Under the pieces are notes generated by a model, which was not told the DNA's origin, searched no databases, and saw nothing but the letters and a program-made list of their open reading frames with translations. A stretch of 64,000 nucleotides of DNA, taken from assembly GCA_949710005.1 (NCBI GenBank), contig OX453276.1, positions 2,086,201 through 2,150,200 on the forward strand, given 5' to 3'. Positions within the stretch are counted from its first letter, which is position 1. The number at the start of each line of letters is the position of its first letter. The position numbers and the translations under genes were made by a program. Shown here in pieces: positions 1 through 12,181 of the stretch. The DNA is from Ricordea florida. Lineage: Eukaryota > Cnidaria > Anthozoa > Corallimorpharia > Ricordeidae.

Positions 1-797
1 GAAAATCAATCATTTTGTCATTTACTTTCTTAATGTGACATGCTTTTGCGAACAGTGATAACGTTTATCAATACTTAGCACACTTTAATCAAATATTCTG
101 TCTTTTCTGGCTCAAATTTATTTGCTGTTCCAGTTAAATTACATGAATGACATAATATTATTGGAGAATCATTTCAGTAGCTTGATTATTATTTACGGTA
201 TAAATAAAATTAATAGTTTTAAAATAAGTAATTTGTATATGTTTATTATTATGACACTGTGTCAAATTCACACCTGCAGTAAATCATCCTAACTTGAGTA
301 TAAGGCTCTTAGTACAAATATAAATGGCCAGAGGGACAAGCAAAGTGATAATGAGAGAAACAAAAGCAGTAGTATTCATATGTACTGTTAGGTTGTAGAA
401 TATTGCTCTTAAGAACCTTACTCTCGGAATTTCAATGTTAACATATCATATACCAGTTCCGAGCCAACAAATGGAAGCTATTTAGCTTTCCCTCAGAAAG
501 TATATCTGACCCTAAATTGTCAATAATTTACATAAATGTTGTAGGTAAAATGAATTTCAAGTCAAAATGGTTGCAAACAAGTTTAATTTGTTTTTCCTTT
601 GTTTCAGATTATTGGGGGATTATGAAAATTAATCTGAAACCAAGGAAAAAAAACAAATCAAACTAGTTTCAATGGAACCATTTTGACCTGAAATTAATTT
701 TAACCTACAACATAAACATGTCCAGGTAACACAAAATTATTATGAATCTTGAATCAACCATAAATTGCATGCTGGGTGCATTGAAGTGGCAGTTCTG
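1..797. other. 3' flank of the carrier gene, no gene seen
   Basis: AT-rich sequence downstream of the stop codon of the minus-strand SLC25 gene. It would contain that gene's 3' UTR, but I could not fix a polyadenylation site. It also holds one hairpin repeat, listed separately. No convincing coding exon on either strand. Confidence 0.5.
535..718. repeat. hairpin MITE
   Basis: The left arm starts TGTTGTAGGTAAAA and the right arm ends in its imperfect reverse complement, TTTTAACCTACAACA. The inner parts of the arms also pair (CAAAATGG with CCATTTTG, AAACAAAT with ATTTGTTT). There is no ORF, so this looks like a short non-autonomous foldback element. Confidence 0.6.
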
Positions 798-2679
798 TTA
801 TCTCCAAGGAAGCTGAAATCCTTTGCCGTACAATATTCCCTTGGCGATCTCATAAGTAACAAATTGTATTCCAACTAACGGGGCCACCTGAAATATCATA
901 TCAGAGCAGTGATGAACAATAAATGGAAAATGAAAATATTAAATACCAGTAACAAAGCTTCAAGTGAATTAAGTATTACGATGCCACTGCTTGAATCAAG
1001 GCTACTCAAATAAATTTTCATACAAATTTTGAATGTCTGTTTTTGATGTGAACAACAGATTTGTGGCAAGTTTCTACTGACAAAGATGATTCTTTTTCAA
1101 TCTTGATATGTTTTGTCCAGTTTTAGAGGAAATTATATGCATTTTAAGTGAAATATATTTAACATTTGTAGAGATTCTATTGCTCAAATACTGGATCTAG
1201 ATTGGATAATTTGTATGAAAATTAATTATGTTTGGGTAGCCTTGGTTTGAGAAGTCACATAAAATATAGACTAAATTCATACAAATATAAATCATCCTTA
1301 ACATAAATGGTGACTCAATTTTAATTTCCACTGTTATAATTTGATCATCTGATGTGCAACTTTAGCACACTGCTTACTGCAGTCCTATGACCACGCATTC
1401 CTTGATTTTTGTGTTTTCTTTCAGTTCAATGGTTTCTCTCTCTTTTTAAATATCAACTCTTCCAAAACTTAATTTGATAGATAAACAGTCAATAAAACAG
1501 GCTGAATTAAGTTCTAAGTTGTTATTCCTCCTTTTCTTAACAGTTTTAAAACGTATTATTCCATTTACCAACTCCTTAATTTTATTTCTTGGAGAGAACG
1601 AATGTCCATTTTATATAAACTTTGCTCTGGATTTCAAGCCACTATTAAAATATCTAGTCATTGTTTAGGGAATCGTTAATAGTTAGGGATCACTATGAGA
1701 AAAAAAAATGGCTATTTAATTCCATTACCATAAAACTTATGACCAGTGACCACCTGACAGTCTGGGACAACTACAATTGTTTCATAAAATCAGAACATCT
1801 AGAAAGGCCGGATGATACTGCTTATTATCTGGGACTTTCGTGACATGATAAAAACCAGGCTTTATTGTTAAATGTTCACACCACAAGAGTTTTAATAACA
1901 ATTTACCTTCAGCAGGTTGGGCCACATTCCTTTGTATAGTCCCTTGGCACCTTCTACTTTCATAATGGTGGCAAATGCATTTATAGTTGATGTGTAGGCA
2001 AACAACTGGCCACTAATCCCTTTCATTTGCATTCGTCGTCGCACAACATCCAAAGGGTAGGTAACTGAATGAAGTGAAACAAAACAGTTGGATAAGGAAA
2101 TAAGAACTTTCTCTTTGGTAATAGGTGCATGTAATACACTGTACGTCTGTGTTGAATTCTGTACTCACTTGTCTGTGAAAAGCCTCCAGCCATTCCTCCA
2201 CAAGCTAGCCTCACAACTACTGGTAGCTCTCTGTCTTTATCCATTCTCTTCAATTCAACTCCCCTTGCATTTGCAGTAAAATGATTCAACACAAAACCTG
2301 CAGTAATAAATTCAGTTTAGGTAATCTATTATCAGTGTGTGACCTGAAACCTCTTTCACAGACTAAAATTAACCGTAAAAGAATACAAGGGTGTAGCTGA
2401 TATGTAATAGTAATAGGACTGAGTGGAGTCCAATTCGGTCTGTAATCATACGAGTGATTAACAAAATCGGACGACCGTGTAGCGGGAGTCCGATTTGTTT
2501 AATCATGAGTATGATTGCAGACCGAATTGGACGACACGAAGTCTTATTACCAATTAATCATAATTTTAACAAAATTTTTTATATATAAACTTACTTTTTT
2601 CTTAATCAAAACACGTGAAATTCCAAGATTTGTTTTGCTAGCAGTGAAAAAAAAAGCCATTTAAGCGCGCGCGTGATGG

Positions 2680-2770
<91 letters not shown>

Positions 2771-3131
2771 TGTCCAATTTAACTGTCCTATTAAGGCTGA
2801 AATCAGGGCAGTTGATAGCCAATCAGATTTGAGAATTTTGTTATAGTTATGATTAGTAATGGTAATAGGACTGAGTGGAGTCCAATTCGGTCTGTAATCA
2901 TACGAGTGATTAACAAAATCGGACGACCGCATAGCGGGAGTCCGATTTGTTTAATCACGAGTATGATTGCAGACCGAATTGGACGACACGAAGTCTTATT
3001 ACCAATTAATCATAACTTTAACAAAATTTTTGATATATAAACTTATTTTTTTCCTAATCAAAACATATGAAATGCCAAGATTTGTTTAGCTAGCAGTGAA
3101 AAAAAAAGCCATTTAAGCGCGCGCGTGATGG

Positions 3132-3166
<35 letters not shown>

Positions 3167-4133
3167 TGTCCAATTTAACTGTCCTATTAAGGCTGAAATC
3201 AGGGCAGTTGATAGCCAATCAGATTTGAGAATTTTTTTATAGTTATGATTATACAAAAAATGGTACATTATCTTTGGATTCTCACCTTTTAATGTTTCAT
3301 AAACTGCAAAATTTAGTCCAATATATGGGGCAATTCCCTGTGAAAATAAATGTTTTTTTTAGTTTCCTTTTGGTTTTAATCAACCTATTTTTCTTAACTG
3401 AATTTTTGTTGGCTGCTGTCCACCTTCATCAGAGCTCGAAATCCAACACATTGTTATATTTCTAATGAAAGGCTGTCACGCCTTTTCTTGTCACTCACAG
3501 GCAAACTCGAAAAAGGCAAATCCAATTTCTCCCAACTGACAGGAGTCAAACCTACAACCTACCCATTACTAGTTTGGACGCTCTATCACTGAGCTACAGG
3601 ACACTCATGGTAGCAACGCCAACTAGGTTCATGGGACAAACATCCTGCATACTGCTAGGATTTGAATGTCAAAGCGGTGAAACAGTTGTTAAATTAAACG
3701 AACATGGTGAATTTTAGTAAAGGTAATCATACGGTTTCGAGTTCAATTTGGAATTAATTTGCACGAGTGAGTTTTTCAAAAAGCTGAAATTGCACGAGCC
3801 GCTTCGGCGAGTGCAATTTCAGCTTTTTGAAAAACTCACAAGTACAAATTAATTCCAAATTGAACGAGAAAAGCCGTATGATTATTTATTAATAATATAA
3901 ACATGAAAAAATTCACCTGGAGGAAGTGCTGGAAGATCTCATTGCGGACGGACAGGAAGTAAGCATTTGACGCGGATTTGACACGTTATTTACTGAAGAT
4001 CAACTGGTAACGCTACGAACTCAAAGCGGTTCGTTTAAAAATAAAGAATATCATAATCCAGAAAATCGATGTGTAATTTGCACTGGTGTTACACTTTTTG
4101 CACTGGTATTACACTTTTTGCACTGGTGTTACA

Positions 4134-4166
<33 letters not shown>

Positions 4167-7100
4167 GAGTAATTTTTTCATGTATATTATTATTTGTGAA
4201 AGATGTATCTTTTGGTACTGTCACAGGCAATGTTACTAATGCAATATCATGTAACTATGCAGTAACTATGAAAGTTCAGCAATCCCAATTATTTAGTCAG
4301 CTGAAAAAGTACAGTTCTAATTCTCATACCATAACAGTGGGAGCCAGTCCCTTGTAGAGACATCCACTGTGTAATCCACCCTCTTCTTTCAGTATCGTTC
4401 TAAATGCATGGAAAATATTGCTGTTGAAAAAAAAAGAAAAAAACAAACTGTTAGTCAAACTCAGAGCCTTATTTCTGAGGTTGAAGCTGACTCTTAAATA
4501 ACTTAAACTAAATATTATAATTATTGGTATTACTCATGCAGGCAATATCATCATAACTTATGGACTGTATCTAAGCCATCAAATTTCTGTGCACCTGTAT
4601 CTTCTCTCAGCACCTTCCCCCTGCGCAGCCAACCTTGTTCTAAAACAAAATAAAAAAAGATCATTTCTTTAAAGCAGGAAATAGTTTAGGTTATTGATGG
4701 TCACAATAAAAGGCTATTGAAGACAGCTAGAACCCTGGTAGAAATCCTACCCAGGATCCTGATTAGAATCTAAATCCTGGACAGGATCCTAATCCTATTT
4801 ACAGTAAGATCCTACAGGATCCTACGGAATCCTAAAGGATCCTGCAGGATCCTATGTACGATTTCTACCAGGAAATGACCAGGAGGAAAAGGAGAACAGG
4901 AAAGTGAGGCCAATCATGGTAAACAATGACAGGAAGTATCATAGTTGGTAAACTATACATCACTGATCGACTGGTTTTTACTTACAGTGTCTTATTACCC
5001 GACATTTACTTACACCTTGTAATTAAGCAACACCATTCATTGTGGGTACAAAAGAAGCTTCAAAGCCATGCCTGATCTGGCATCACCTTTGAAGAAGACA
5101 CTAGACAGGAGTGTTGAAACATCAGGTCGGTGGATTGTAAGTTTTTAAGTTACATTCATTAATTACTCTAAACCAGTGCAGCATCAAACTGTCTGATTGC
5201 CCAACTGGTGCACTGTGCACTTTTCCCTTAACTATGGTTCTTACTGTCTTACCTCACAAGATCCAGTGGATAGGTTGCCACCACAGATGTCATTCCAGCA
5301 AGACCACCTGCAATAAGGCGTCTCAGAGGAGTCTGCGCATGGGGATCCTCTGGGATTTTCAGCAGCTAAATGTAAATACAAACAGTAATTCAATAAAAAA
5401 AACTAAGAAAGACTGTAACAAGTCAGCATGGTGAAAAAATCACTCAATCAACACTCAGGGAGGTTTGAATCAGCTATCGGCTAATCAAGATGAATGAGGT
5501 CCATAAACCACAGGAAGCCCAGACTATTGAGTTCGACTGCAGATGTCTCACTTCCTTCAAGATGCAGAAAACAGATCAGATGCCTGCACAAAAGCTGATT
5601 AGTGAGACCCTATGAGGGGTAAATTCCGACACGTGACATGGCCTTGAGCCTGCGACACTGGAGCCACAAACTGACGATATGAATGACTTTCTCTCAGATG
5701 AGGTTTCAACAGGGAACATAAGAATCTTGCAAAATGCTGACATAGCTGATAATATTAATTTTTCTTTGAAACATATCAATCAGAGCAGACCACACAGCTG
5801 TAGACATAATGGTGAGCCTGAATTTGTCGACCCCATCGCCTGAAGACAACCAGCAGTGAGCGGTCAAAATGTCGCGATCAACATCCAGTGACTACATCAT
5901 GAATGACAAAAGAAGAATTTATATTATCATCACATTTTCCACGATGAACATCAACCCATTCCTTAATGCTGACATAGCTGCTAGTGAAATTCAGATGGCA
6001 GATATGGATACCCTCCCTAACCGGGCCTCATTGGTACACTTACCAGTGCATATGTTGTAGTTCAATTTTTTTTCTGGCTCCAAATTTTTTTGAACCAGTT
6101 TAAAATTCTTAAACTGGTTTGATTATTTTAAACTAGTTTCTTTTTTTTAATGGGTAATTTTTTGAAAGTTTTTCTACATTCTGTGTTCTATATTTCAGTC
6201 ATGAGAATTGTTACATGGGGTGATATACAAATATTATTTTTTACTCTTATTAATTAAGGGCTTATCATAATGATTGGGGTTAAGAGCTAAAGTTATGAAT
6301 GGTTAGGGTTAGGGTTAAGGGGTAAGGGTTAGGAACAAGATAGATTGTGGCATTGTACAGTTCGTCTTTATTTCATGAAATTACATTCTGCCAAAAAAGG
6401 TGAAATCCTCACATATATGTTAAATTTCAAAACATTTCATTAAACTATATAGCTTTCTTACATGCTGCAGAAAATGATAGCTCAGTTGTGTAATCGAGTT
6501 CAATGTTCTGAGATGTAACTGTGCACGGATACAAACGGGTGGGTGAAATCAATGTGTTTACTCTACCAAATTTGGTCACAACACGTGCATAAGTGTTAAC
6601 AATTTCTTCAATTTTTCCCAAAAGAAGGTTTGAATGAAGAGGTGATGTCTTGTCCACACGATCAATTTTAATGGAGACCATATCTCCTACTTGAAATTTT
6701 TTTTTCTAGCTTCATTTTTTTTCTGTGTTTGCTTGATCATTTCTTTATTATACTTTTCTTGATCTTCCATTATTTTTTGTCGCTTTTTGGGTGGTTCCTC
6801 TTCAACTTCATCCTGTAAATCTTCATGCTCTTCTGGATTTGTTTCATCATAAAATCTCTTTATCATTCCCAGAGTTAGCAGAATGAAAGACTTCTCTGTT
6901 GGGCTTCATGCCATACACAGCTTCGTATGGACTCATTTTTATTGCTCTATGGTAGCTTATGTTTCTAGTGTAAGCCGCTTCTTGTACTTTTTCACACCAT
7001 TTCTTTCGATTTCTGGAAGAGGTGCTCATTATTAAGGCTCTTGTGTCTTCTTTCCATGATCGATTTGATCTTTCGACCAAACCTTGAGTTGTAGGAGTTC

Positions 7101-8654
7101 GCGGAGAACCATGAGCAAGTTGAATGCCGTTTTCTTGACAAAATGCTTTTATCTTTTTGTTTGCAAATTCTCTTCCGTTGTCTGTTAGGATTTCTTTCGG
7201 AAAGCCATATGTGAAGCAGTGGTATGTGAATGCTTTCAGTACCTCATCCGCAGATTTATCTGTTAGAGCAGAAACGTGAACATACTTTGTATGGTGATCC
7301 GTAATGTTCATTACCCAGGTGTGTTTATGGGTACAATCACAAGCACAGTTACGGAAGTCCATTAGATCCATCTCGAGTAGAGAAAGAAATTTCGGAGATT
7401 GGATAGGTTTAGTAACAAGCTTAACACGACTCGTAATTGACTGCTGTTCCACGTGAATTGGACAAAGGCCAACAAATATGGCTATCACTTTAATGTTGAC
7501 TTCGGAATAGTTATTGTTTATCCATTTGGAAGTAATTTGTCGCCCACAATGAGCAGTGCGACTGTGAGCAAGAGATAGCACTTCATAAAGGTCCCTTTTA
7601 GGTACCACCTTTCTCTTGTTTGTAGTTATTATTGAGCCATCTGAGTAAGCCCATTTTTTTTCTAATAATTGTCGAGGTTTCCCACTTTGACGTCGTCACT
7701 TCTTGCGACTCGATTCCGAGTTTCTTCTCAGTTTGGTATTTTAGGAAAGCTTTTGCTTTATCGTAAAATGCATCCTCAATAAAGAGCGTTATCTGCGATT
7801 CCTTTTTAACTTGTTTGCTTTTTAATGCATCCAAGTGTTGGTAAAATATTCCCTTTGCAACGCATGGTTCGGTGGAGACTTCAGTCATGTTTTCAAGTCT
7901 CAATTTGTATTAAGTACGCATGCGCTACTCTATTTGAATATTTAATCAAATTGGCTGAGAGAGAAAGGGGGCCTGGGACTAATGAGTTGCTTTATAAGCA
8001 AGATTATGAAACCAATTTGCATCAAGTTCTTGTGTGGCTCAATGGTGATGAGAGAGGATTACAAGTCTGAAGGTTGTGGGTTCGAGTCTCAGTAAGTATA
8101 AGAAAAATAAGTGATAAAAGAATATTGTGTACATGACTTAGTAGGGGTAGTGAGTGTGTAAGAGTTGTACATGCAAAGTAAGGTGGTGGGTGGAGAGACA
8201 AGAGAACTGATAAAAAGTTAAGGGAGGGGAGTGACAGTCATAATTTAGTAATAACTTAAACTTTTATAATTATTAATTCTTTTCACCCCCCTAAAATGCC
8301 ATGCCCCTATTTTTTTACCTCACCCCAAAAGATAATAAATCCCTTTTCAGACAGGTGTTAAAAAACTGGTTTGAAAAAAATGGACTGGTTCAAAAAAATT
8401 GAACTGGTTTGGACACAATTAAACCACAGAAAAAAATTGAACTACAACACATATACTAACCCTTTTAAACTCCTCGTAAGCTGCAAACTGCACTGCAGAG
8501 TAGGGGATAATTCTGAGAACATTTGTACCATTGCCCTAAAAAGAAAACAATTGACATCACAATGAGGTACTGTAATCTTTCAATTTTTGTTAGTACCTGA
8601 TTTACAAAATTAATACAATAAACCTTTCCAACAATAATTATTGTTCCTTTTACT

Positions 8655-8697
<43 letters not shown>

Positions 8698-9882
8698 GTG
8701 TAGAAAAGAAGGTTTGCCAACGATGACGCTAGTGAGAAGGATCCCAAAGGATACACGACGCTTGCGCTCGGTGGATTTAGATGGAATGAAAGAGAAACAG
8801 CGAACTTCTCACATGAGGTTTAATACTGTATATATATATATATATATAATAGTTGTTGCGGGAGAAAAAAACACACAAACAAACTACAGGTTTATCCCTA
8901 CAAGCCTGTTTCGTGGTTGCCCACTCACCCTGATGAGTGGGCAACCACGAAACAGGCTTGTAGGCTGTATATATAAATATTCCGGCAAGATTTCCGCACA
9001 GACCTGTGCCTATTTCATTATGCATGCAGCAGACGAATTGTTTAGGGTATTTGCACATATTTCTTGTTATTGGTATAAGTAATCACATGATCTCATGCAA
9101 TTTGGGATAAATCAGCACGAGTAAATTTTTCAAAGGCTAAGCAAACTGCACGAGCCTGTAGGGCGAGTGCAATTTGTAGTTTTAGAAAAATTTACGATTT
9201 GGTTAGCCTTTGCTGAAATGTTTGCATGTATATTATTACAGAACGAAACAGTATGGCTACAGCATGGCGCATAATGAAGTAGGGACCTGTGCGGAAATCA
9301 TTCCCCATATTTCTTTCTTAATTCATTCTGTAAGTAGTTAAGTTCAAGAAATGACGGTTTGAAGTGCACTGATTGTCACAATTATAATTCTGATTTTGTG
9401 CATGTACGAAGGTTTCTGAAACTATAATTTCACATGTATCAGTACTTTACCTTAAAATAACCCTTCCAGCCTTCCTTTTTACCAATCTTTATCAAAGTCG
9501 CACAAACTCCAGCAAACTTAGGATTCTTCACTTGAATCTGACAGACCGGAAACGTGATAAGCATGATATAATATGGCAGCTTAATTCTTTTCAGAGATAA
9601 GCTGAGTACCTACATAAGCGTTATTAATTACGTCACTTCTTATAAAAGTACAATATAGACATGCAGTCGACTAATTGTTACCTGCAAAAGAATTTTTACT
9701 CTTTCGAGAGGAGAAACGCAAGTTCTAGACACGGCTCCAGCGATTCCTCCCGCAATAACATGTTTAATCTGCTTGCTAGGAAAGAACGAAGACGTTTTCT
9801 GTGTTTCGTCCCTCGTGCGAGGTAAATCTGCAATCTCTGTTGCACTTTGCGGTTGTTGTGGCGCGCTTTCCTTCAAAACCAT
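798..9882 (-). CDS. SLC25 mitochondrial carrier, nucleotide/CoA-type
   Basis: Ten coding exons, read right to left: 9682-9882, 9451-9537, 8461-8535, 5253-5365, 4595-4639, 4330-4420, 3286-3337, 2169-2297, 1907-2064, 798-887. All introns are GT-AG and the phases join to a 346-residue protein, a normal size for the family. The three carrier repeats carry the PxD/ExxK/R signatures PLERVK, PLDLVR and PLDVVR, each followed by a glycine-rich stretch such as GYFKGNGTN. SLC25 proteins are six-helix carriers of the mitochondrial inner membrane. The repeat sequences suggest the nucleotide/CoA group (SLC25A42, plant ADNT1, yeast YPR011C), but the substrate is inferred. The introns are full of repeats, including a Ginger transposon in intron 3. 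The gene is head-to-head with the MORN gene. Confidence 0.9.
2403..3252. repeat. two tandem copies of a MITE-like repeat in a carrier intron
   Basis: Two directly repeated copies, about 2406-2851 and 2858-3250. Each runs from an imperfect palindrome (CCAATTCGGTCTG ... CAGACCGAATTGG) to the end sequence TTATAGTTATGATTA. They differ mainly in an internal 28-bp satellite with core GCGTACTGTCCAATTACTC: three full units plus a partial in the first copy, one full unit plus a partial in the second. No coding capacity. Confidence 0.75.
3478..3665 (-). repeat. tRNA-derived SINE
   Basis: Read on the minus strand, it has a tRNA-like head: TGTAGCTCAGTGATAGAGCG (A box) followed by a B-box-like GGTTTGACTCC. 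A related copy surrounds the Polinton insertion site (17585-17639 joined to 32886-33010). Both contain GGGACAAACAT and a TGCTGGGA-like tail. Confidence 0.6.
3723..3890. repeat. long near-perfect palindrome (MITE)
   Basis: The arms begin AATCATACGG and end in the reverse complement CCGTATGATT. The centre is GCACGAGCCGCTTCGGCGAGTGC-like. Internal parts (GAGTTTTTCAAAAAGCTGAA and its complement) pair almost perfectly. Other members of this hairpin group lie near 9083-9235, 43617-43742, 55900-56095 and 61555-61740. Confidence 0.75.
4733..4873. repeat. hairpin element rich in GGATCCT
   Basis: Ends form a short inverted repeat, CTGGTAGAAATC ... GATTTCTACCAG. The interior is built from AGGATCCT-like units; at least five GGATCC hexamers fall within about 120 bp. 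No ORF. Confidence 0.6.
5366..6052. other. carrier intron sequence, nothing identified
   Basis: Intronic sequence between carrier exon 4 and the Ginger element. Short open frames are present, but I see no splice-consistent exon and no recognisable domain. The stretch 5560-5860 is less AT-rich than its surroundings and could be old transposon debris. Confidence 0.35.
6445..7903 (-). pseudogene. decayed Ginger/KRBA2-like DDE integrase
   Basis: The catalytic core is recognisable in the middle frame (7608-6847): D in LEMDLMDF, D in LTDNGREF and E in GLVERSNRS, with 35 residues between the second D and the E (DD35E). It is followed by the YEAVYGMKPN region typical of retroviral-like integrases. 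An HHCC-type zinc motif precedes the core, but its last Cys reads as His (CPIH). The reading changes frame at least three times: near 7655 (a run of A), near 6870, and near 6705 (another run of A, before the 78-residue C-terminal piece at 6445-6681). A host-domesticated KRBA2-like gene is an alternative, but the frameshifts and surrounding TIRs favour a dead transposase. Confidence 0.8.
8030..8100 (+). repeat. tRNA-like SINE head inside the Ginger element
   Basis: GTGGCTCAATGG resembles an A box, and GGTTCGAGTCTC about 45 bp downstream matches the Pol III B box. No cloverleaf acceptor pairing is evident, so it is tRNA-derived rather than a functional tRNA. Confidence 0.45.
8657..8694. repeat. 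(TA)n microsatellite
   Basis: Uninterrupted TA dinucleotides for about 38 bp. A second, shorter TA run lies at about 8830-8848. Confidence 0.9.
8898..8963. repeat. perfect 30-bp-arm hairpin
   Basis: The left arm starts CTACAAGCCTGTTTCGTGG, the arms meet at a short CCCTGA-like loop, and the right arm is the exact reverse complement ending CAGGCTTGTAG. It follows a TA microsatellite. Confidence 0.8.
8985..9300. repeat. nested MITEs
   Basis: The outer element has ends AAGATTTCCGCACAG and its complement near CTGTGCGGAAATC, with CATTATGCATG-like sub-termini. Inside, at about 9083-9235, sits a second palindromic element containing GCACGAGTAAATTTTTC. A free copy of the outer family lies at 33575-33727. 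Confidence 0.6.
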
Positions 9883-10138
9883 ACTTTTCTAGATTGAATG
9901 GCATTTTCTCGTCTTTAATTAAACTAAAGAGAACGACACGATTAGTCGCATAACGATTAACATTCTGACAGAAATTAGAAACTGAACGAGGATCAAATAC
10001 GAAAATCTCATTACTGGAACGTTACTTTTGGGCCTGGATGCCTAGTTTACCAGGTTACTCAGCATCGTCATGGCAGTCGAACCGAAACCCTGTACGTAAA
10101 AACTTTATAGAGTTTTGCTGAAAACAGACGGAGGAAAG
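9883..10138. promoter_or_regulatory. shared bidirectional promoter region
   Basis: The 256 bp between the start codons of the minus-strand carrier gene and the plus-strand MORN gene. They are divergent and head-to-head, so both 5' UTRs and promoters must lie here or overlap. I see no clear TATA box. Confidence 0.5.
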
Positions 10139-10665
10139 ATGCCAGGTTTGGAAATAAGTGTCATTTTTTTTGTTTTCTATGTCAGTTTAGTTGTAGTTTT
10201 GTCACTATTCGCAGTTGAAAAAGTGAAAGTTGCCTTTGATTTTTCATAAACTTTAGTCTTTTTTCTACACACTCGGAGAGAAACATTTAAGTGAGATAAA
10301 CAACTTCTTTTTAGCCCAAAATTAAGATCATGTGAGCGCAGAAAGAAAACGTTGGGTTAGATTTCGGTAGCACCCCATACTTCACTATACGTGCTGTAGG
10401 TGCACTGTTCTGTTCTTTGAAAATTAACAAGAAATGTTTGCACTTGCATTACCTAGCTCAACAATTCAGCCACAGCATGCAGAATGACATACATGTATGG
10501 GGTGATGCGGAAATCTAGCCAAATGTTACATTCATTTTGTAAATTTCAAAATAATTGGTTGTGTCATATTGACAGCTGTTTTTAAGATAATAAAAAGAAC
10601 TTTATTCATTTTCCAAAAATCCTATATACACACATTCTGAAAGAAAAATAGTATAAATATTACGG

Positions 10666-10697
<32 letters not shown>

Positions 10698-12150
10698 TTA
10701 TGTAATAACAACCTTTATTTGAGGGTCAACTGTATCTAGCACTAAAATAAAAAAAAACTAATAATTCAAAATTTAAGTGGTTTTTTCTGTGTTTTTTTTT
10801 GTCATTATTATTAGAATTTATAATTACCTGCATTAATTTTGTTTACACATAATAGCACCAACCAAAAAGGCAGACAAGAAAGGAGGGAAGAATGATGCGG
10901 GTAAAGCTTAAAATGCACTTGTTTGGTGGCTGTTTGTCTGTACAGTGAATGAGTTTTAGTTCCTTCACTCAGCAACCATGGTTCCGAACACTGTGCTCTT
11001 CCTCTTTGTGTACAGTTTGTAAAATCCCTAGCTATGGCTGTAAATAATTTTCTTTCTTTCTCATCTGACCTGACTTAAGCTGTAACAGTTAGCTGTGACT
11101 GGGTGGCAAAGTGTCCTTTTCCCATACAAATCCTTATAAATTCTTTCAACTGTAACACCACCAGTTTAAACAATATACTAACAAAGATCGGCATGGTAGC
11201 ATATTTTGAGCTGCTCTTTTTGTTTCTGTCAAAATAATTTCACAAAACAGGCGGTATCATCACATTTATGAGAAAAAAATAGGTCACATGACAAATTGGC
11301 CTATTACCACATGATGAATAGCTCTTGAATATTTAAGCAATAAACTGCAGTTTGTATAATAATAATAATCATGGACATTATTTGAGTGTCAACTGTATTT
11401 AGCACTAACATACTAATCATAGACACTGTAAAGCACAATTGAAATCAAATCATACTAAATTTAATAAAATCAACTAAAACGTTAGTTTTTGTGGAGAGGG
11501 CAAAACCAGAGTACCCAGAGAAAAACTGGGTATGGGTTTACCAGCATAGGAAACCATGGGGAATGTTGGGATAACATGAGAAGAGCTTGTAAATCATGAG
11601 CTGCAGCAAGTGATTTCAGAGAAGTCCTACAAGTGTTCTCCCAACATCCCAAGTGGTTTATTATGCTGGTAAACCTATAGAAACTGCAGTTTACTGCTTT
11701 TATTATTAGCTAACTTTAAATTAAACATAGAACATTTTTTCTCTTTTCTATGGTTTTACCTGCATAATAACCCATATGTTTTCGACAAATCAGCACATGC
11801 ATAGCATGTGAGTTGTTTTAGAAAGTTTGATAACCACTGTTGTTATTTACGAATGAAATCCCAAGTTAAGACTGTTGTTATGATAAATAATTATGCCTGT
11901 TATTTTTTTTTTGAATGGTTACATAATAATGATAATAATAATAATGAACTTTATTTGAGTGTCAGCAGCTGTATGTAGCACTAACACAGTAACTGTAAAG
12001 CACAAATGAAATGAAATCAAATCATATTAAATTAAATGAAATCAAATGAAATATTGGTTTTTGTGAAGGAGGGGAAAACCAGAGTACCCAGAGAAAAACC
12101 TCTTGGAGCAACAAACTCAGGCCACTAGGGCCGGGAATCAGACCTGGGCT

Positions 12151-12181
<31 letters not shown>

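Larger units (their letters stand above)
6053..8449 (-). mobile_element. Ginger-type DNA transposon with TIRs and 4-bp target duplication
   Basis: The element starts TGTTGTAGTTCAATTTTTTT and ends in its near reverse complement AAAAAAATTGAACTACAACA, flanked on both sides by CATA (6049-6052 and 8450-8453). A TGT terminus, a 4-bp duplication and a retrovirus-like integrase match the Ginger group. The integrase frame (6445-7903) is broken, so this copy should not move by itself. It lies in intron 3 of the carrier gene, and its right end is about 10 bp from the exon 3 splice donor. Confidence 0.8.

Noticed and set aside
8696..9082. 128-aa plus-strand frame and 93-aa minus-strand frame
   Set aside because: They cover a TA microsatellite, a perfect hairpin and a MITE; no coding signal.
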